Made by a program: the position numbers and the translations under genes. 64,000 bases of DNA, from NCBI GenBank assembly GCA_018817385.1, contig JAHIUA010000005.1, positions 1 to 64,000 of the forward strand. Direction: 5' to 3'. This stretch comes from Pseudomonadota bacterium. Lineage in GTDB: Bacteria > Desulfobacterota > Desulfobulbia > Desulfobulbales > Desulfocapsaceae. The notes under the pieces are model-generated. The model was given only the letters and a program-made list of their open reading frames with translations, ran no database searches and was not told the origin of the DNA. Of this stretch, positions 9,239 through 17,218 are shown in pieces. Positions within the stretch are counted from its first letter, which is position 1. Each line of letters begins with the position of its first letter.

Positions 9239-10534
9239 ATGAACTGGTTGATAGCGGCGTTACCCTTTGTAAAGGTACTTGGGGCCTTCTTGCTCATGCT
9301 GATCGGGGTGCGCTGCAAGAGAGGTCTGGCCATGTCTATTCTCTTCGGGGCGCTGGTCATGGGGGGGCTTTTCGGTCTCTCTCCTTTGACCTTTGTTAAG
9401 ATCGGCCTGTTGGCTCTCACTCAGGAGAAATTTCTTTTTCTGTTGGCCATAATCGCCTTTATTTTGATCTTATCCGATGGCCTTGAGCAATCCGGGCAGT
9501 CCAAGCGACTCATGGTGGCTTTGTCTGGCTACCTGCACAGTCCTCGTCTGCGCTTGATCTTTTTCCCAGCCCTGATTGGACTCTTGCCTATGCCGGGTGG
9601 AGCAGTATTTTCAGCACCCATGGTAAAGGCTGTGTCCGAGTCCATGGAAATCAGCAACAAAGAACGGGCCTTGATTAACTACTGGTTCAGGCATGTCTGG
9701 GAACTTGCCTGGCCGCTTTACCCGGGGATTATTCTTACCGTGGCTTTGGCTGATATCCCTTTGGTGTCCTTTATTATCTGTACCTGGCCAGGCGTCCTGA
9801 TGATGTTTTTTCTCGGTTGGTTCTTTTTTTTGCGACCCTTGCGGCCTGCAACGATCAATATGAAAGAAGCTGTTCCATCACAGCCTGCCGATTGGACTTT
9901 AGTGCTGAAAGAAGGACTGCCGCTGCTGATTGCCATTGTCGGCGCAGTGGGACTGGAAAGTCTCTTGCCGGTCGTGGTTCCCGGCCTTTCTTTTGAGTGG
10001 GGTGTCATCGCAGCCCTTTTTCTCGCAGTTTTCTGCATTATGATCCAAAATCATCTCGGCCTCCAGTTTATGGGGAGTGTTCTACGCAAGAAAAGTCTGT
10101 GGACCATGCTTGCGGTCATTGCTGCTATCTTTGTCTTTAAAGATATAATGCAGGCAGCAGGTGTTGTGGATGCCATGGCAGCAGCAGCCGGTGACGGAGT
10201 CGCTCTCTTTGCTGCTGCCGCCTTTCTTCCGTTCCTGGTAGGAATGGTGGCTGGGATTAACGTGGCCTTTGTTGGGGCGACCTTTCCCCTGTTGCTGGCC
10301 CTTCTTTCCACCCTCGGTCTCAGCGATCAGGTCATCCCGTATCTGGTCTTAGCCTCAGTTTTTGGGTTTACTGGAGTGATGATTTCTCCCCTCCATATCT
10401 GTTTTGTTCTCACCTGTCAGTTTTTTGGGGTCGAAGCGGCCAGAACCTGGCGCCGGTTAGTGTTTCCCTGTCTCTGTTTTGCTCTCTTCGGCTGTCTCTT
10501 GTTCTCGATCTTGTTGGCTCTGCCGACAGGATAA
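9239..10534 (+). CDS. DUF401-family multi-spanning membrane transporter
   Basis: Integral inner-membrane protein of 431 residues with about 12 hydrophobic segments. It belongs to the DUF401 family, a poorly characterised group of the ion-transporter superfamily distantly related to GntP/DcuC-type carriers. Family-like signatures are GLLPMPGGAVFSAPMV (~115-130), NYWFRHVWELAWPLYPGI (~143-160) and a C-terminal GFTGVMISPLHICFVLT segment. An organic-acid substrate is only an inference from distant relatives. AAGGAAAG precedes the ATG. It follows the YkgJ-like gene by 116 nt containing a strong hairpin. Confidence 0.85.
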   Translation: MNWLIAALPFVKVLGAFLLMLIGVRCKRGLAMSILFGALVMGGLFGLSPLTFVKIGLLALTQEKFLFLLAIIAFILILSDGLEQSGQSKRLMVALSGYLHSPRLRLIFFPALIGLLPMPGGAVFSAPMVKAVSESMEISNKERALINYWFRHVWELAWPLYPGIILTVALADIPLVSFIICTWPGVLMMFFLGWFFFLRPLRPATINMKEAVPSQPADWTLVLKEGLPLLIAIVGAVGLESLLPVVVPGLSFEWGVIAALFLAVFCIMIQNHLGLQFMGSVLRKKSLWTMLAVIAAIFVFKDIMQAAGVVDAMAAAAGDGVALFAAAAFLPFLVGMVAGINVAFVGATFPLLLALLSTLGLSDQVIPYLVLASVFGFTGVMISPLHICFVLTCQFFGVEAARTWRRLVFPCLCFALFGCLLFSILLALPTG

Positions 10535-10639
10535 CATGGCATTCTTTTGCTCTTGAAAGATACCTTTTGCTTCCCGAAAGGGAAAAGGGGTATAGTGAGA
10601 AAAAATCGTGGTCAGGATCAACATCTTATTGTCTGTAAC

Positions 10640-10757
10640 GAACTAACACCGGTGATGAACGGTAAGCCGGCACTCAGTTCAGTAGCCCCATACAAGGGGT
10701 GAAAGTACCTTCGCGAAATTATTTTCAAAAAAAAACGAAAAGAATTTCTAAGGTACT
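10640..10757 (+). ncRNA. Structured 5' leader of the universal stress gene, possible cis-regulatory RNA
   Basis: Three consecutive pairings are visible. First, GAACT (10640-10644) pairs with AGTTC (10676-10680), enclosing CCGG/CCGG (10649-10652 with 10667-10670). Second, CCCC (10686-10689) pairs with GGGG (10696-10699) and may be extended by flanking GTA/TAC. Third, AGTACCTT (10704-10711) pairs with AAGGTACT (10750-10757), enclosing a 12-bp AU-rich stem with one mismatch (10715-10726 with 10737-10748). It ends 44 nt before the ATG. It does not match any riboswitch consensus I can recall. Confidence 0.45.
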
Positions 10758-10801
10758 AACAATTTCGAGGCTGGTCTTCTTTCCTATCTGAGGAGTTTGT
10801 C

Positions 10802-11284
10802 ATGTCCAACAAAATATTGGTGCCTTTGGCCCTTGCTGATTACAAGAATAGCCTGTTTCAGTTCGCGGTGGAGCAGGCCAGGAAAACAAATGCAGATCTC
10901 ATTCTTGTGCATGTCATTGAAGAAAAAGATGTTAAGGCCATACGTAACATTGCCTCTTATGGCTTCCATGTGAATGAAGAACAACTGCTGCAATCCATCC
11001 GTCAGGATAAAGAGGAAAAATTTGCCAGACTACTTAAGGTGACGGATTACCCCCATGAAAAAATAACAAATAAGCTTCTTGTGGGGGATCCTGTTGATGA
11101 ACTGCTTCAGTTTGCCATCCGTGAAGATGTGGACATGATTATTATGGGAATTCGTGGTAAGTCGGACCTCCTTCACACCTTCACCGGAAGTGTGGCTAAC
11201 ACCATGTTTCGTCGATCACCTATTTCTATACTTTCTTACAGGGATCCGATTAGTGCTGAACGCTTGCGCAAAAGGATCGATTAA
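10802..11284 (+). CDS. Universal stress protein (UspA family)
   Basis: Cytoplasmic 160-residue UspA-fold protein. It opens with the usual beta-1 (KILVPLALADYKNSLFQFAV) and an early VHVIEEKDV strand. The ATP-binding-type C-terminal motif G-2x-G-9x-G(S/T) is visible as GIRGKSDLLHTFTGSVANTM, so an ATP-binding subgroup is likely. TGAGGAG lies at good distance from the ATG. It is preceded by a long, structured leader, which suggests post-transcriptional control. It is convergent with the response-regulator gene, only 6 nt between stops. Confidence 0.92.
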   Translation: MSNKILVPLALADYKNSLFQFAVEQARKTNADLILVHVIEEKDVKAIRNIASYGFHVNEEQLLQSIRQDKEEKFARLLKVTDYPHEKITNKLLVGDPVDELLQFAIREDVDMIIMGIRGKSDLLHTFTGSVANTMFRRSPISILSYRDPISAERLRKRID

Positions 11285-11311
11285 GGGGTTTTAGGGGAGC
11301 AATCCTTTTTT
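11270..11311. terminator. Possible bidirectional terminator across convergent stops
   Basis: AAAAGGAT (11270-11277) pairs with ATCCTTTT (11302-11309), followed by further T. The loop is long (24 nt) and contains both stop codons. It could end both the usp (+) and response-regulator (-) transcripts, but the large loop lowers confidence. Confidence 0.4.
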
Positions 11312-11719
11312 GACCGCCTGCTCCAGTTCTTTGAAGGTGTAAGGTTTGCGTACAAAATCTTTGGCACCCATTTCCAGTGTCCTGCGGATCTCTTCAGAAT
11401 CTGAGTAGCCGCTGACAATAATAACCTTTTGGTCGCGCTCCATTTTGAGAATCGACTCGAAAGTTTCCCGTCCGTTCATACCCGGATTCATGCACATATC
11501 GAGCATGACCAAGTTTACCTTCTGTGTCTGGAGGAAGTCAATGGCTTCCTCGCCGCTGGCTACGGCCGTGGCTGTATAGCCAAGGATATTGAGGAGTTTC
11601 GAGAGCAATTCGCGTTGCATACTTTCATCGTCAACGATGAGAATGGATTCACCTGTCTCAGGGAGATTGTCAGCAATGCGTGATGAAGAGGGCATTTTGT
11701 TCGTCATTTTGATGGTCAT
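11291..11719 (-). CDS. Single-domain response regulator (CheY-like)
   Basis: Stand-alone REC protein of 142 residues with a ~25-residue N-terminal extension. The acidic pair is in ILIVDDES, the phosphoacceptor Asp in LVMLDMCMNPGMNG, the switch Ser/Thr in IIVSGYS and the Lys in FVRKPY. The extra residues between the phospho-Asp and the Gly-Met-Asn turn (MCMNPGMNG) resemble the receiver domains of hybrid kinases. It lies 34 nt downstream of the REC-PAS-LuxR gene on the same strand and may be in one operon with it. It has no output domain, so it should act by protein contact or phosphotransfer. Confidence 0.9.
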   Translation of the reverse strand: MTIKMTNKMPSSSRIADNLPETGESILIVDDESMQRELLSKLLNILGYTATAVASGEEAIDFLQTQKVNLVMLDMCMNPGMNGRETFESILKMERDQKVIIVSGYSDSEEIRRTLEMGAKDFVRKPYTFKELEQAVKKGLLP

Positions 11720-11753
11720 CGCTGTTGACTCTCATTGCTAGATTGTTAGATTG

Positions 11754-12779
11754 TTAGATTGTGAGCAGGGTTGTGCTGAGATTGATGTTGTCTCCCTTGA
11801 TTCCCAGTTTGTCGCGGAGGTTATTTCGATGATACTCTACGGTGCTTAAAGAGATATGAAGTAGTTGGGCGATTTCCTTGTTGCTCATCGCCTGTCTCAC
11901 CAAGTCGGCTATCTCACATTCCCTCGGGCTGAGACGGGGATATTTCAGGGCCAGTTGTTTTTTAAAGGAGGAGGTGCCCAGGTCATCCGTGTCTATGACC
12001 AGGCCAAGGATGGCAACAGGACGTTGTCCTTCATTTTGTTCAATGATGGCTGAGCGATAGACAACAACATCCTGAAAGATTCCTTTATCATTGATGAAAG
12101 ATTTTTTATCTTCTAAAATACCGCCTTTGCTTAACAGTTCTTCTTCAATTATGATCTCCCTGTCTGTTAGGTGGCCGCACTGCAGTTCCTCGGAGGTCTT
12201 GCCCAGTATCTGATTGCGATCAAGTCCGGTAAAATTTTCGAATGCACTGTTGGTGTGGATAAAATTTCTGTTTTGATTTTTCACGAATCCCGGGAAAGGG
12301 ATGGCCTCGATGAAGTACTCAATGGCTGTGGAGTTCAACCCCAAAGAAGATGCCTGTCTTCCTAGCGATTCCACAGTCTGGATAGTAACTGCCGGTGGTG
12401 TGTTGGACTGCGAAAGTCGGGTGTAGCGGCGGGCCAGGGCAACAATTTCGTTGAAATAAAGCGGCTTCTTGATCAGGACAAACACATCCAGCTGGTAGCA
12501 CTCGTCGAGCACCACGTCATCTTTGAATCCGGTCATGGCTATGATGGGGCAGGGGGAGACTGTTTGCTTGTGAAATTCCCTGAGGAAGGAAACACCATCA
12601 AGGATAGGCATACGGATGTCGAGGAAGATCAGGTCGGGCTTCAGGGTGAGGGCTTGAGCAAGGCCATCTTGTCCATCAGAGGCAAAATGAAGATCATAAC
12701 CCCCTTCTTCTAATGCCTCGGCAATAAAATTACGGATAAGACGTTCGTCATCAATAATGAGGATTTTGGGTTTGATCAT
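11754..12779 (-). CDS. Response regulator with PAS sensor and LuxR-type HTH
   Basis: Transcription regulator of 341 residues. Residues 1-120 are a REC domain (IIDDER, phosphoacceptor in IFLDIRMPILDG, KKP lysine). A PAS domain spans ~150-265 (FPGFVKNQNRNFIHTNSAFENF; GLDRNQILGKTSEEL). The C-terminal ~275-341 is a LuxR/NarL DNA-binding domain (LSPRECEIADLVRQAMSNKE followed by IAQLLHISLSTVEYHRNNLR). It therefore combines phosphorylation input with a small-molecule or redox-type PAS input. The 3' end runs into three tandem copies of an 8-bp TTAGATTG-type repeat. Divergent from the U32 gene across ~305 nt. Confidence 0.92.
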   Translation of the reverse strand: MIKPKILIIDDERLIRNFIAEALEEGGYDLHFASDGQDGLAQALTLKPDLIFLDIRMPILDGVSFLREFHKQTVSPCPIIAMTGFKDDVVLDECYQLDVFVLIKKPLYFNEIVALARRYTRLSQSNTPPAVTIQTVESLGRQASSLGLNSTAIEYFIEAIPFPGFVKNQNRNFIHTNSAFENFTGLDRNQILGKTSEELQCGHLTDREIIIEEELLSKGGILEDKKSFINDKGIFQDVVVYRSAIIEQNEGQRPVAILGLVIDTDDLGTSSFKKQLALKYPRLSPRECEIADLVRQAMSNKEIAQLLHISLSTVEYHRNNLRDKLGIKGDNINLSTTLLTI

Positions 12780-13084
12780 TGGCCTTGTCTTACGAAGGAA
12801 AAAGGAAAGAGAAAAAGAACTCTCAGTATTGTATAGCTGTTGTAGCTGATGGGTGTCAATACCTGGTTTTTACCAGTTTTTTCCCATAACTAGAAATACG
12901 TTAAGAATAACGAGAGAACATTGTAGTGATATGAAGGCGTTTGGCGAAGCGATGAAAAGAAGTCGACGGATTAGAGAACGTGTTTTTCTTATGGTGAATG
13001 TTGCTTTTAGTCCCAGGTGGCACCTTGTACAGTCTCTGCAGTCAGTTTCGTCTGCAGGGAACGACTTCATACCGGTGTGAGAAT
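12780..13084. other. Divergent intergenic region
   Basis: 305 nt between the minus-strand regulator and the plus-strand U32 gene. It must hold both promoters. A frame is open upstream of the U32 start but looks non-coding. No convincing operator was identified. Confidence 0.4.
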
Positions 13085-15469
13085 ATGACATTATCAAAAC
13101 AGAAGCAGCTGGAACTCCTGGCTCCCGCTGGTTCCCTGGAATCATTTTTTGCTGCCCTGGAAAGTGGTGCCGATGCCGTTTTTTGTGGTCTGAAATCATT
13201 TTCTGCCCGGGCAAAGGCCAAGAATTTTACCCTTGCAGAACTGGAAGGAATGACCGGTTATAGTCATTCTCGAGGCAAGAAGATCTATGTCGCTTTGAAT
13301 ACCTTGATCAAGGAGGTGGAATTGCCGGCACTGGTCGATGTCCTCGCTGCCCTCTCCCAATTCAGGGTAGATGGTCTTATTATTCAGGATCTTGGTCTCT
13401 ATCACCTGGCCCATACCTCTTTTCCAGAGATTCCGCTCCATGCATCTACTCAGATGACCATCCACAACATCGCCGGCGTGCGAATGTTGGAACAGATGGG
13501 CTTCACTCGGGTAGTGCTGGCACGAGAACTGAGTATGGAGGAAATTGCCCACATCAGGAGCCAGACGACTCTTGAATTAGAACATTTTATTCATGGCGCC
13601 CTCTGTTATTCCATCTCCGGTCACTGCCTTTTTTCTTCCTATCTCGATGGCAGAAGCGGAAATCGCGGCTGCTGTATCCAGCCTTGTCGACGCCGCTATC
13701 ACCATCAGCAACAGCCGGGATTTTATTTTTCCACCAGTGATTTTTCCGCCATCGATTACATCCCGCAACTGGCTGCAGCTGGAGTGAAGAGTCTTAAGAT
13801 TGAAGGGCGGATGAAAAGTGCAGAGTATGTGGCCACTGTGGTTTCTGCCTATCGGATGGTCATTGACGCCCTCCATGGGAATACAAGAGATGCTGTGCTT
13901 GCGGCAAAAGGCATCCTGGAAAATGCAATGGGCCGCAAAATTACAGAGGGATTTCTCGCCGGAAAGGGTGGCGTAGATATTGTGTTACCGGAACGAAAAG
14001 GCGGAATCGGCAGGATCCTTGGTAAGGTGGAGCGACTGCAGGGGGATGCTGTTTCTTTTAGAACCGGTGACGTCATTCATGTGGGGGATAGGCTGCGTAT
14101 TCAGCCTGAGAATGACCGGGCAGGACAGGGTTTTACGGTCAGAGCACTTTATCTTGGCAAGAAATCGGTCAAGCGGGCAGGTACGGGAGGGGTCGTCTCA
14201 ATACCTCTTCCCTTTCGTGGAAAGGTGCGGCCGGGTGATCTGGTTTTTAAGCTTGCCATGGGCAAGGCTTTTACCATGAGTGAGGAGGCGTGTCGTAAAC
14301 GTCTGGCCTCGGTTCCTCCACTTGAGACAGCTGTAGAACTTAGCATTCAGTGTCGCAATGGAACCCTCCTGGTTACGGCTTCTGCAGAAGGGCTGACAGT
14401 GAACAGGGAATATCCCGTCGAAATGCTGAGAGCGGATCGGTCACCGTTAACGGCCGAAACACTTTCAGGAGTATTTCGCCGCACAGGGCATCAAAGTCTG
14501 GCATTGGCAAAGCTCTATGCTGTGGACCTGCCTCCGGTAGTGATCAAGCCCAGTCGTCTTAAAGAAATCCGCCGTGATTTTTATAAACATCTTATGGAGA
14601 TTGTCAGCACAGAGAAAAAAAGAAGAACAGAGGAACGGGTTCAGGAAGTCAAAGAAAGGCTTTCGGCTGCTCCTCGCAGCAGAGAGAAGTGTTCCCCGGA
14701 GCGCTTGTATCTGCTTACAGATTGTGTTGAGGATTTAATCAATATAGCGGATAGCAGGGAACTGCATTGTATTGTTCCTCTCAGACCGCAGTTGCTTGCA
14801 GAGAGCAAAAAAATCCGACAGTGGAGTGAAGAGGAGCTGCAACGATTGACCTGGGATCTGCCTTCCGTGGTTTTTGATGAAGAATGGAAGCCCCTGCAGG
14901 AAATGGTAGATGAAGCCTTAGGTCTGGGATTTATGCGCTTTCGCTTGAATAATCTGGGCCAGCGAGAGCTTTTTTCACAGTGGGATGGGATTCAGCTATG
15001 GGCCGGGCCCTGGCTCTATACCCTGAACAGTGAGACGATCAAGACTCTGCAAGGTCTTGGTATCAAAGAGTGCTGTCTGTCTCTGGAGGATGAGAGAGAG
15101 AATATGGCTGCACTCTTGACAGCTGGGAATCTCTCTGATCTGGCGATCACCGTTTACAGTCCCATTGATCTTTTCACCTCCCGTATTCCGTCATCTTTTC
15201 AGGAACAGGATGCTTCCCTGCACAGTGATTCCGGAACTGCTTTTCACCTTCACAAACAGTATGGGTTGACTGTAACTCGGGCCCAGGAACACTTCTCCCT
15301 GCTTGGCAAGCTGCATCTCCTGCGCAAGATGGGATGTCGTACCTTTGTTGTTGATCTCACGGGAATCGGCATGGTCACGCCACCCGGGGAGAAGATACTC
15401 CAGGCCTTCAGGGAGGATCTCCTCCTCCCAGGGACGAGCAGTTTTAATTTTGACAGGGGCCTGGTCTGA
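13085..15469 (+). CDS. Peptidase U32-family protein, RlhA/TrhP-like RNA hydroxylation factor
   Basis: Long U32 protein (794 residues from the ATG at 13085; the frame is open further upstream but that part lacks family sequence). The N-terminal TIM-barrel-type U32 domain shows ELLAPAGSLESFFAALESG and HASTQMTIHN. The Cys set expected to hold an Fe-S cluster appears in HGALCYSISGHC and CCIQPCRRRY. A DUF3656-like middle and C-terminal region follows. Characterised long U32 proteins (RlhA, TrhP) hydroxylate C2501 of 23S rRNA or U34 of tRNA using prephenate-linked chemistry; which target applies here is not readable. Monocistronic as far as seen. Confidence 0.88.
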   Translation: MTLSKQKQLELLAPAGSLESFFAALESGADAVFCGLKSFSARAKAKNFTLAELEGMTGYSHSRGKKIYVALNTLIKEVELPALVDVLAALSQFRVDGLIIQDLGLYHLAHTSFPEIPLHASTQMTIHNIAGVRMLEQMGFTRVVLARELSMEEIAHIRSQTTLELEHFIHGALCYSISGHCLFSSYLDGRSGNRGCCIQPCRRRYHHQQQPGFYFSTSDFSAIDYIPQLAAAGVKSLKIEGRMKSAEYVATVVSAYRMVIDALHGNTRDAVLAAKGILENAMGRKITEGFLAGKGGVDIVLPERKGGIGRILGKVERLQGDAVSFRTGDVIHVGDRLRIQPENDRAGQGFTVRALYLGKKSVKRAGTGGVVSIPLPFRGKVRPGDLVFKLAMGKAFTMSEEACRKRLASVPPLETAVELSIQCRNGTLLVTASAEGLTVNREYPVEMLRADRSPLTAETLSGVFRRTGHQSLALAKLYAVDLPPVVIKPSRLKEIRRDFYKHLMEIVSTEKKRRTEERVQEVKERLSAAPRSREKCSPERLYLLTDCVEDLINIADSRELHCIVPLRPQLLAESKKIRQWSEEELQRLTWDLPSVVFDEEWKPLQEMVDEALGLGFMRFRLNNLGQRELFSQWDGIQLWAGPWLYTLNSETIKTLQGLGIKECCLSLEDERENMAALLTAGNLSDLAITVYSPIDLFTSRIPSSFQEQDASLHSDSGTAFHLHKQYGLTVTRAQEHFSLLGKLHLLRKMGCRTFVVDLTGIGMVTPPGEKILQAFREDLLLPGTSSFNFDRGLV

Positions 15470-15728
15470 GTTGTGATCCTCTTCTGACCAGGATAGTGTT
15501 CACCTGGTTGCGAAGCAAATGCTCCCGGAAAACCAGGCCAGGCCGGGGGCAAGAGTTCTGAAACCATGCCGTGATGACTCCGCCCATACACTCGTAGATC
15601 AAAGCCAGCCGCAGCTGCCATTCTTTTCTCAAAATATCGGGAATACTACTCAGTAGATCTCCTTTTTAGACGCTTTATTTGACACCATGTCTTGCAAAAC
15701 GCCCATCGCCTGGGCAGGATTTTTGTAG

Positions 15729-15777
15729 ACCGATCGGTATAAAAAAACTTGACTGAAGGGTCTGCCTGAATGATATT
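15729..15777 (+). promoter_or_regulatory. Putative sigma70 promoter with palindromic operator
   Basis: A TTGACT -35 (15749-15754) and GATATT -10 (15772-15777) are 17 nt apart. The exact palindrome ACCGATCGGT (15729-15738) lies 10 nt before the -35 and resembles operators of TetR-family repressors. It would drive the cytochrome gene at 15988. No TetR gene is in the window. Confidence 0.5.
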
Positions 15778-15784
15778 GTAACGT

Positions 15785-15991
15785 ATGGTACATTCTTGTT
15801 TGACAGTTCAGCATCGTCTTCCCGAGACACTTCTTTGGTCAGATCAGGATGCTTTTTTGCCTTTTCTGCAGGAAGATGTGGATGCTTTCACACCTTTTTT
15901 CTCTCTCTTTGTTCAGCGGGCCTCTAAGGTCGTGCTGGATTGTTTCGTCAACCGCTCTCAACTCCCCAACCAGAACAGGAGATATCTATGA
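15785..15991 (+). CDS. Possible short ORF coupled to the cytochrome gene
   Basis: A 68-residue ORF begins 8 nt after the predicted -10, and its TGA overlaps the cytochrome ATG as ATGA, an arrangement typical of coupled genes. The protein is not recognised, has no signal peptide and no visible ribosome site (it would be leaderless). Otherwise the ~518 nt between U32 and the cytochrome (15470-15987) hold only the promoter described. The ORF may be chance. Confidence 0.2.
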   Translation: MVHSCLTVQHRLPETLLWSDQDAFLPFLQEDVDAFTPFFSLFVQRASKVVLDCFVNRSQLPNQNRRYL

Positions 15992-16389
15992 AACGTGCGT
16001 ACATCGGGGTGATTTGCTTTTTTGCTGTGGTCGCCACGGCACTGTCTGTTTATGGCGCCCCCGCAAAACGGCTTGATGCCAAAACAGGGACATGCAGAAT
16101 CCTTAATACGGGGTCTCTTGAATGGGAGAGTAGTCCTTGGGGAGAAGGAGGCAGGACTTTCAAGCAGGTCTGTAAGAGTTGTCACACCCGTGATAATACC
16201 GAGGGTGCAACCTTTCTTTGGGAGGAGTCCAAAACTTCACGGGGATGGAATATGGTATTTACGAAGATGCGGGCCAAATGTGCCAGAGATGGCGTCTGGG
16301 AAAGGCTTTCCGATGACCAATTGCTGATGGTAAATGACTATCTCTATCGTTGGGCTTCCGATGCTATGGATATCAACGACAGTGCCTGA
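15988..16389 (+). CDS. Small periplasmic monohaem c-type cytochrome
   Basis: Exported 133-residue protein. A cleavable signal (MKRAYIGVICFFAVVATALS, cleavage near YGA-AP) precedes a single haem-binding CKSCH at ~62-66. Candidate distal Met ligands lie downstream (NMVFTKM, LLMVNDY). An additional Cys pair outside the haem motif (TGTCRI, RAKCARDG) may form a disulfide. The fold resembles small class I cytochromes used as periplasmic electron carriers in sulfate reducers. AGGAGATAT precedes the ATG. A 17-nt hairpin follows the stop. No redox-enzyme partner is adjacent. Confidence 0.85.
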   Translation: MKRAYIGVICFFAVVATALSVYGAPAKRLDAKTGTCRILNTGSLEWESSPWGEGGRTFKQVCKSCHTRDNTEGATFLWEESKTSRGWNMVFTKMRAKCARDGVWERLSDDQLLMVNDYLYRWASDAMDINDSA

Positions 16390-16400
16390 CGTTAAAACAC

Positions 16401-16417
16401 TCTTCCGGTTCGGAAGA
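16401..16417. terminator. Short hairpin between convergent genes
   Basis: TCTTCCG, a GTT loop, then CGGAAGA; a 7-bp GC-containing stem just after the cytochrome stop (16389). The U-tract is poor on the plus strand, and a weak TTTT follows on the minus strand. A plausible but not strong terminator. Confidence 0.4.
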
Positions 16418-16624
16418 AAATTTGTTAGCCCACATTTCTCATCAAGGTCGTACGAAGAGTTGAAAAGTGCTGCGGGGGCGGGTGGTACAGGCATAAATAC
16501 ATTGGCAGGCAAGCTGTCATAAGTCCGTCTGGAATGTTTTTGTGCCTGTAACCAAGCAGATGCTCTGCTTGCCCCGTTTCGCAGGAGAGTCTGATGAACA
16601 ATGCGGGTGATTGGCAAGGGACTT

Positions 16625-17083
16625 TCAGAACAGGAGCTGTTTCTGGAAGTCCTCCATGAGGCGGGTGATGGTTCTTTCCGCCTCATCTCTGTCTCCGTAG
16701 TTCCTGACCTCGAAAAAAGGGTTTCCTTGAATCATGGCAGAGAGCGTACACCCCTTTCTCTCACGAAAAAGACAGACGGTGGGGATTTTCAGTCTTTCCG
16801 CAACGGCGAGTTCATAGCCAACCCCTAAGGAAGGGGTGCTTACTTCGGCAACTACTAGATCTGCCCCTGTCATCCATCCCATATCTCTGGCAAAGATTTC
16901 TTCTTCACTGAGAAATTGTTCTTCTTTGAGGAGATCGTTATTTCCCACATGTTCGGTCAAAATTGTACCGTACTTTTTCAAGCAGTGGATGAGAGTGGCA
17001 TAGAGTTCAGCATCATCTCGCCCTCCACGGATGGCTCCGGCAAAATAAATGTTCAGTCCCCCTGGTCTTGCTGTCTGAGACAT
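16625..17083 (-). CDS. DNPH1-like 2'-deoxynucleoside 5'-phosphate N-hydrolase
   Basis: Predicted cytoplasmic nucleotide-salvage or sanitation enzyme of 152 residues that would split the N-glycosidic bond of deoxynucleoside monophosphates. It shows the family's N-terminal YFAGAIRGGRDD, a central GWMTGADLVVAEVS and the hallmark PSLGVGYELAVA containing the catalytic Glu. The frame is open to 17161, but ATG 17083 has an AGGGAGAG ribosome site and begins at the conserved core, so it was preferred. DNPH1 (rcl) of animals clears hydroxymethyl-dUMP; the bacterial substrate is not known. The gene is next to, and on the same strand as, the hybrid kinase gene but separated by 135 nt. Confidence 0.85.
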   Translation of the reverse strand: MSQTARPGGLNIYFAGAIRGGRDDAELYATLIHCLKKYGTILTEHVGNNDLLKEEQFLSEEEIFARDMGWMTGADLVVAEVSTPSLGVGYELAVAERLKIPTVCLFRERKGCTLSAMIQGNPFFEVRNYGDRDEAERTITRLMEDFQKQLLF

Positions 17084-17218
17084 CGGTCTCTCCCTATGAA
17101 AAATTTTTGTCTCTCTTCTTTCTTGTCGCGAAATATTTTGCTGTGAACGAGTGCGTTTCAAGCAAGTAAAAAGAGAATGGGCATGGAATCACTGGCAGCG
17201 AGAGGGTGCATTTTGGGA

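Noticed and set aside
11740-11762. Tandem TTAGATTG repeats at the 3' end of the REC-PAS-LuxR gene
   Set aside because: Only three 8-bp copies overlapping the stop codon; too short for a CRISPR or functional array, most likely slippage.
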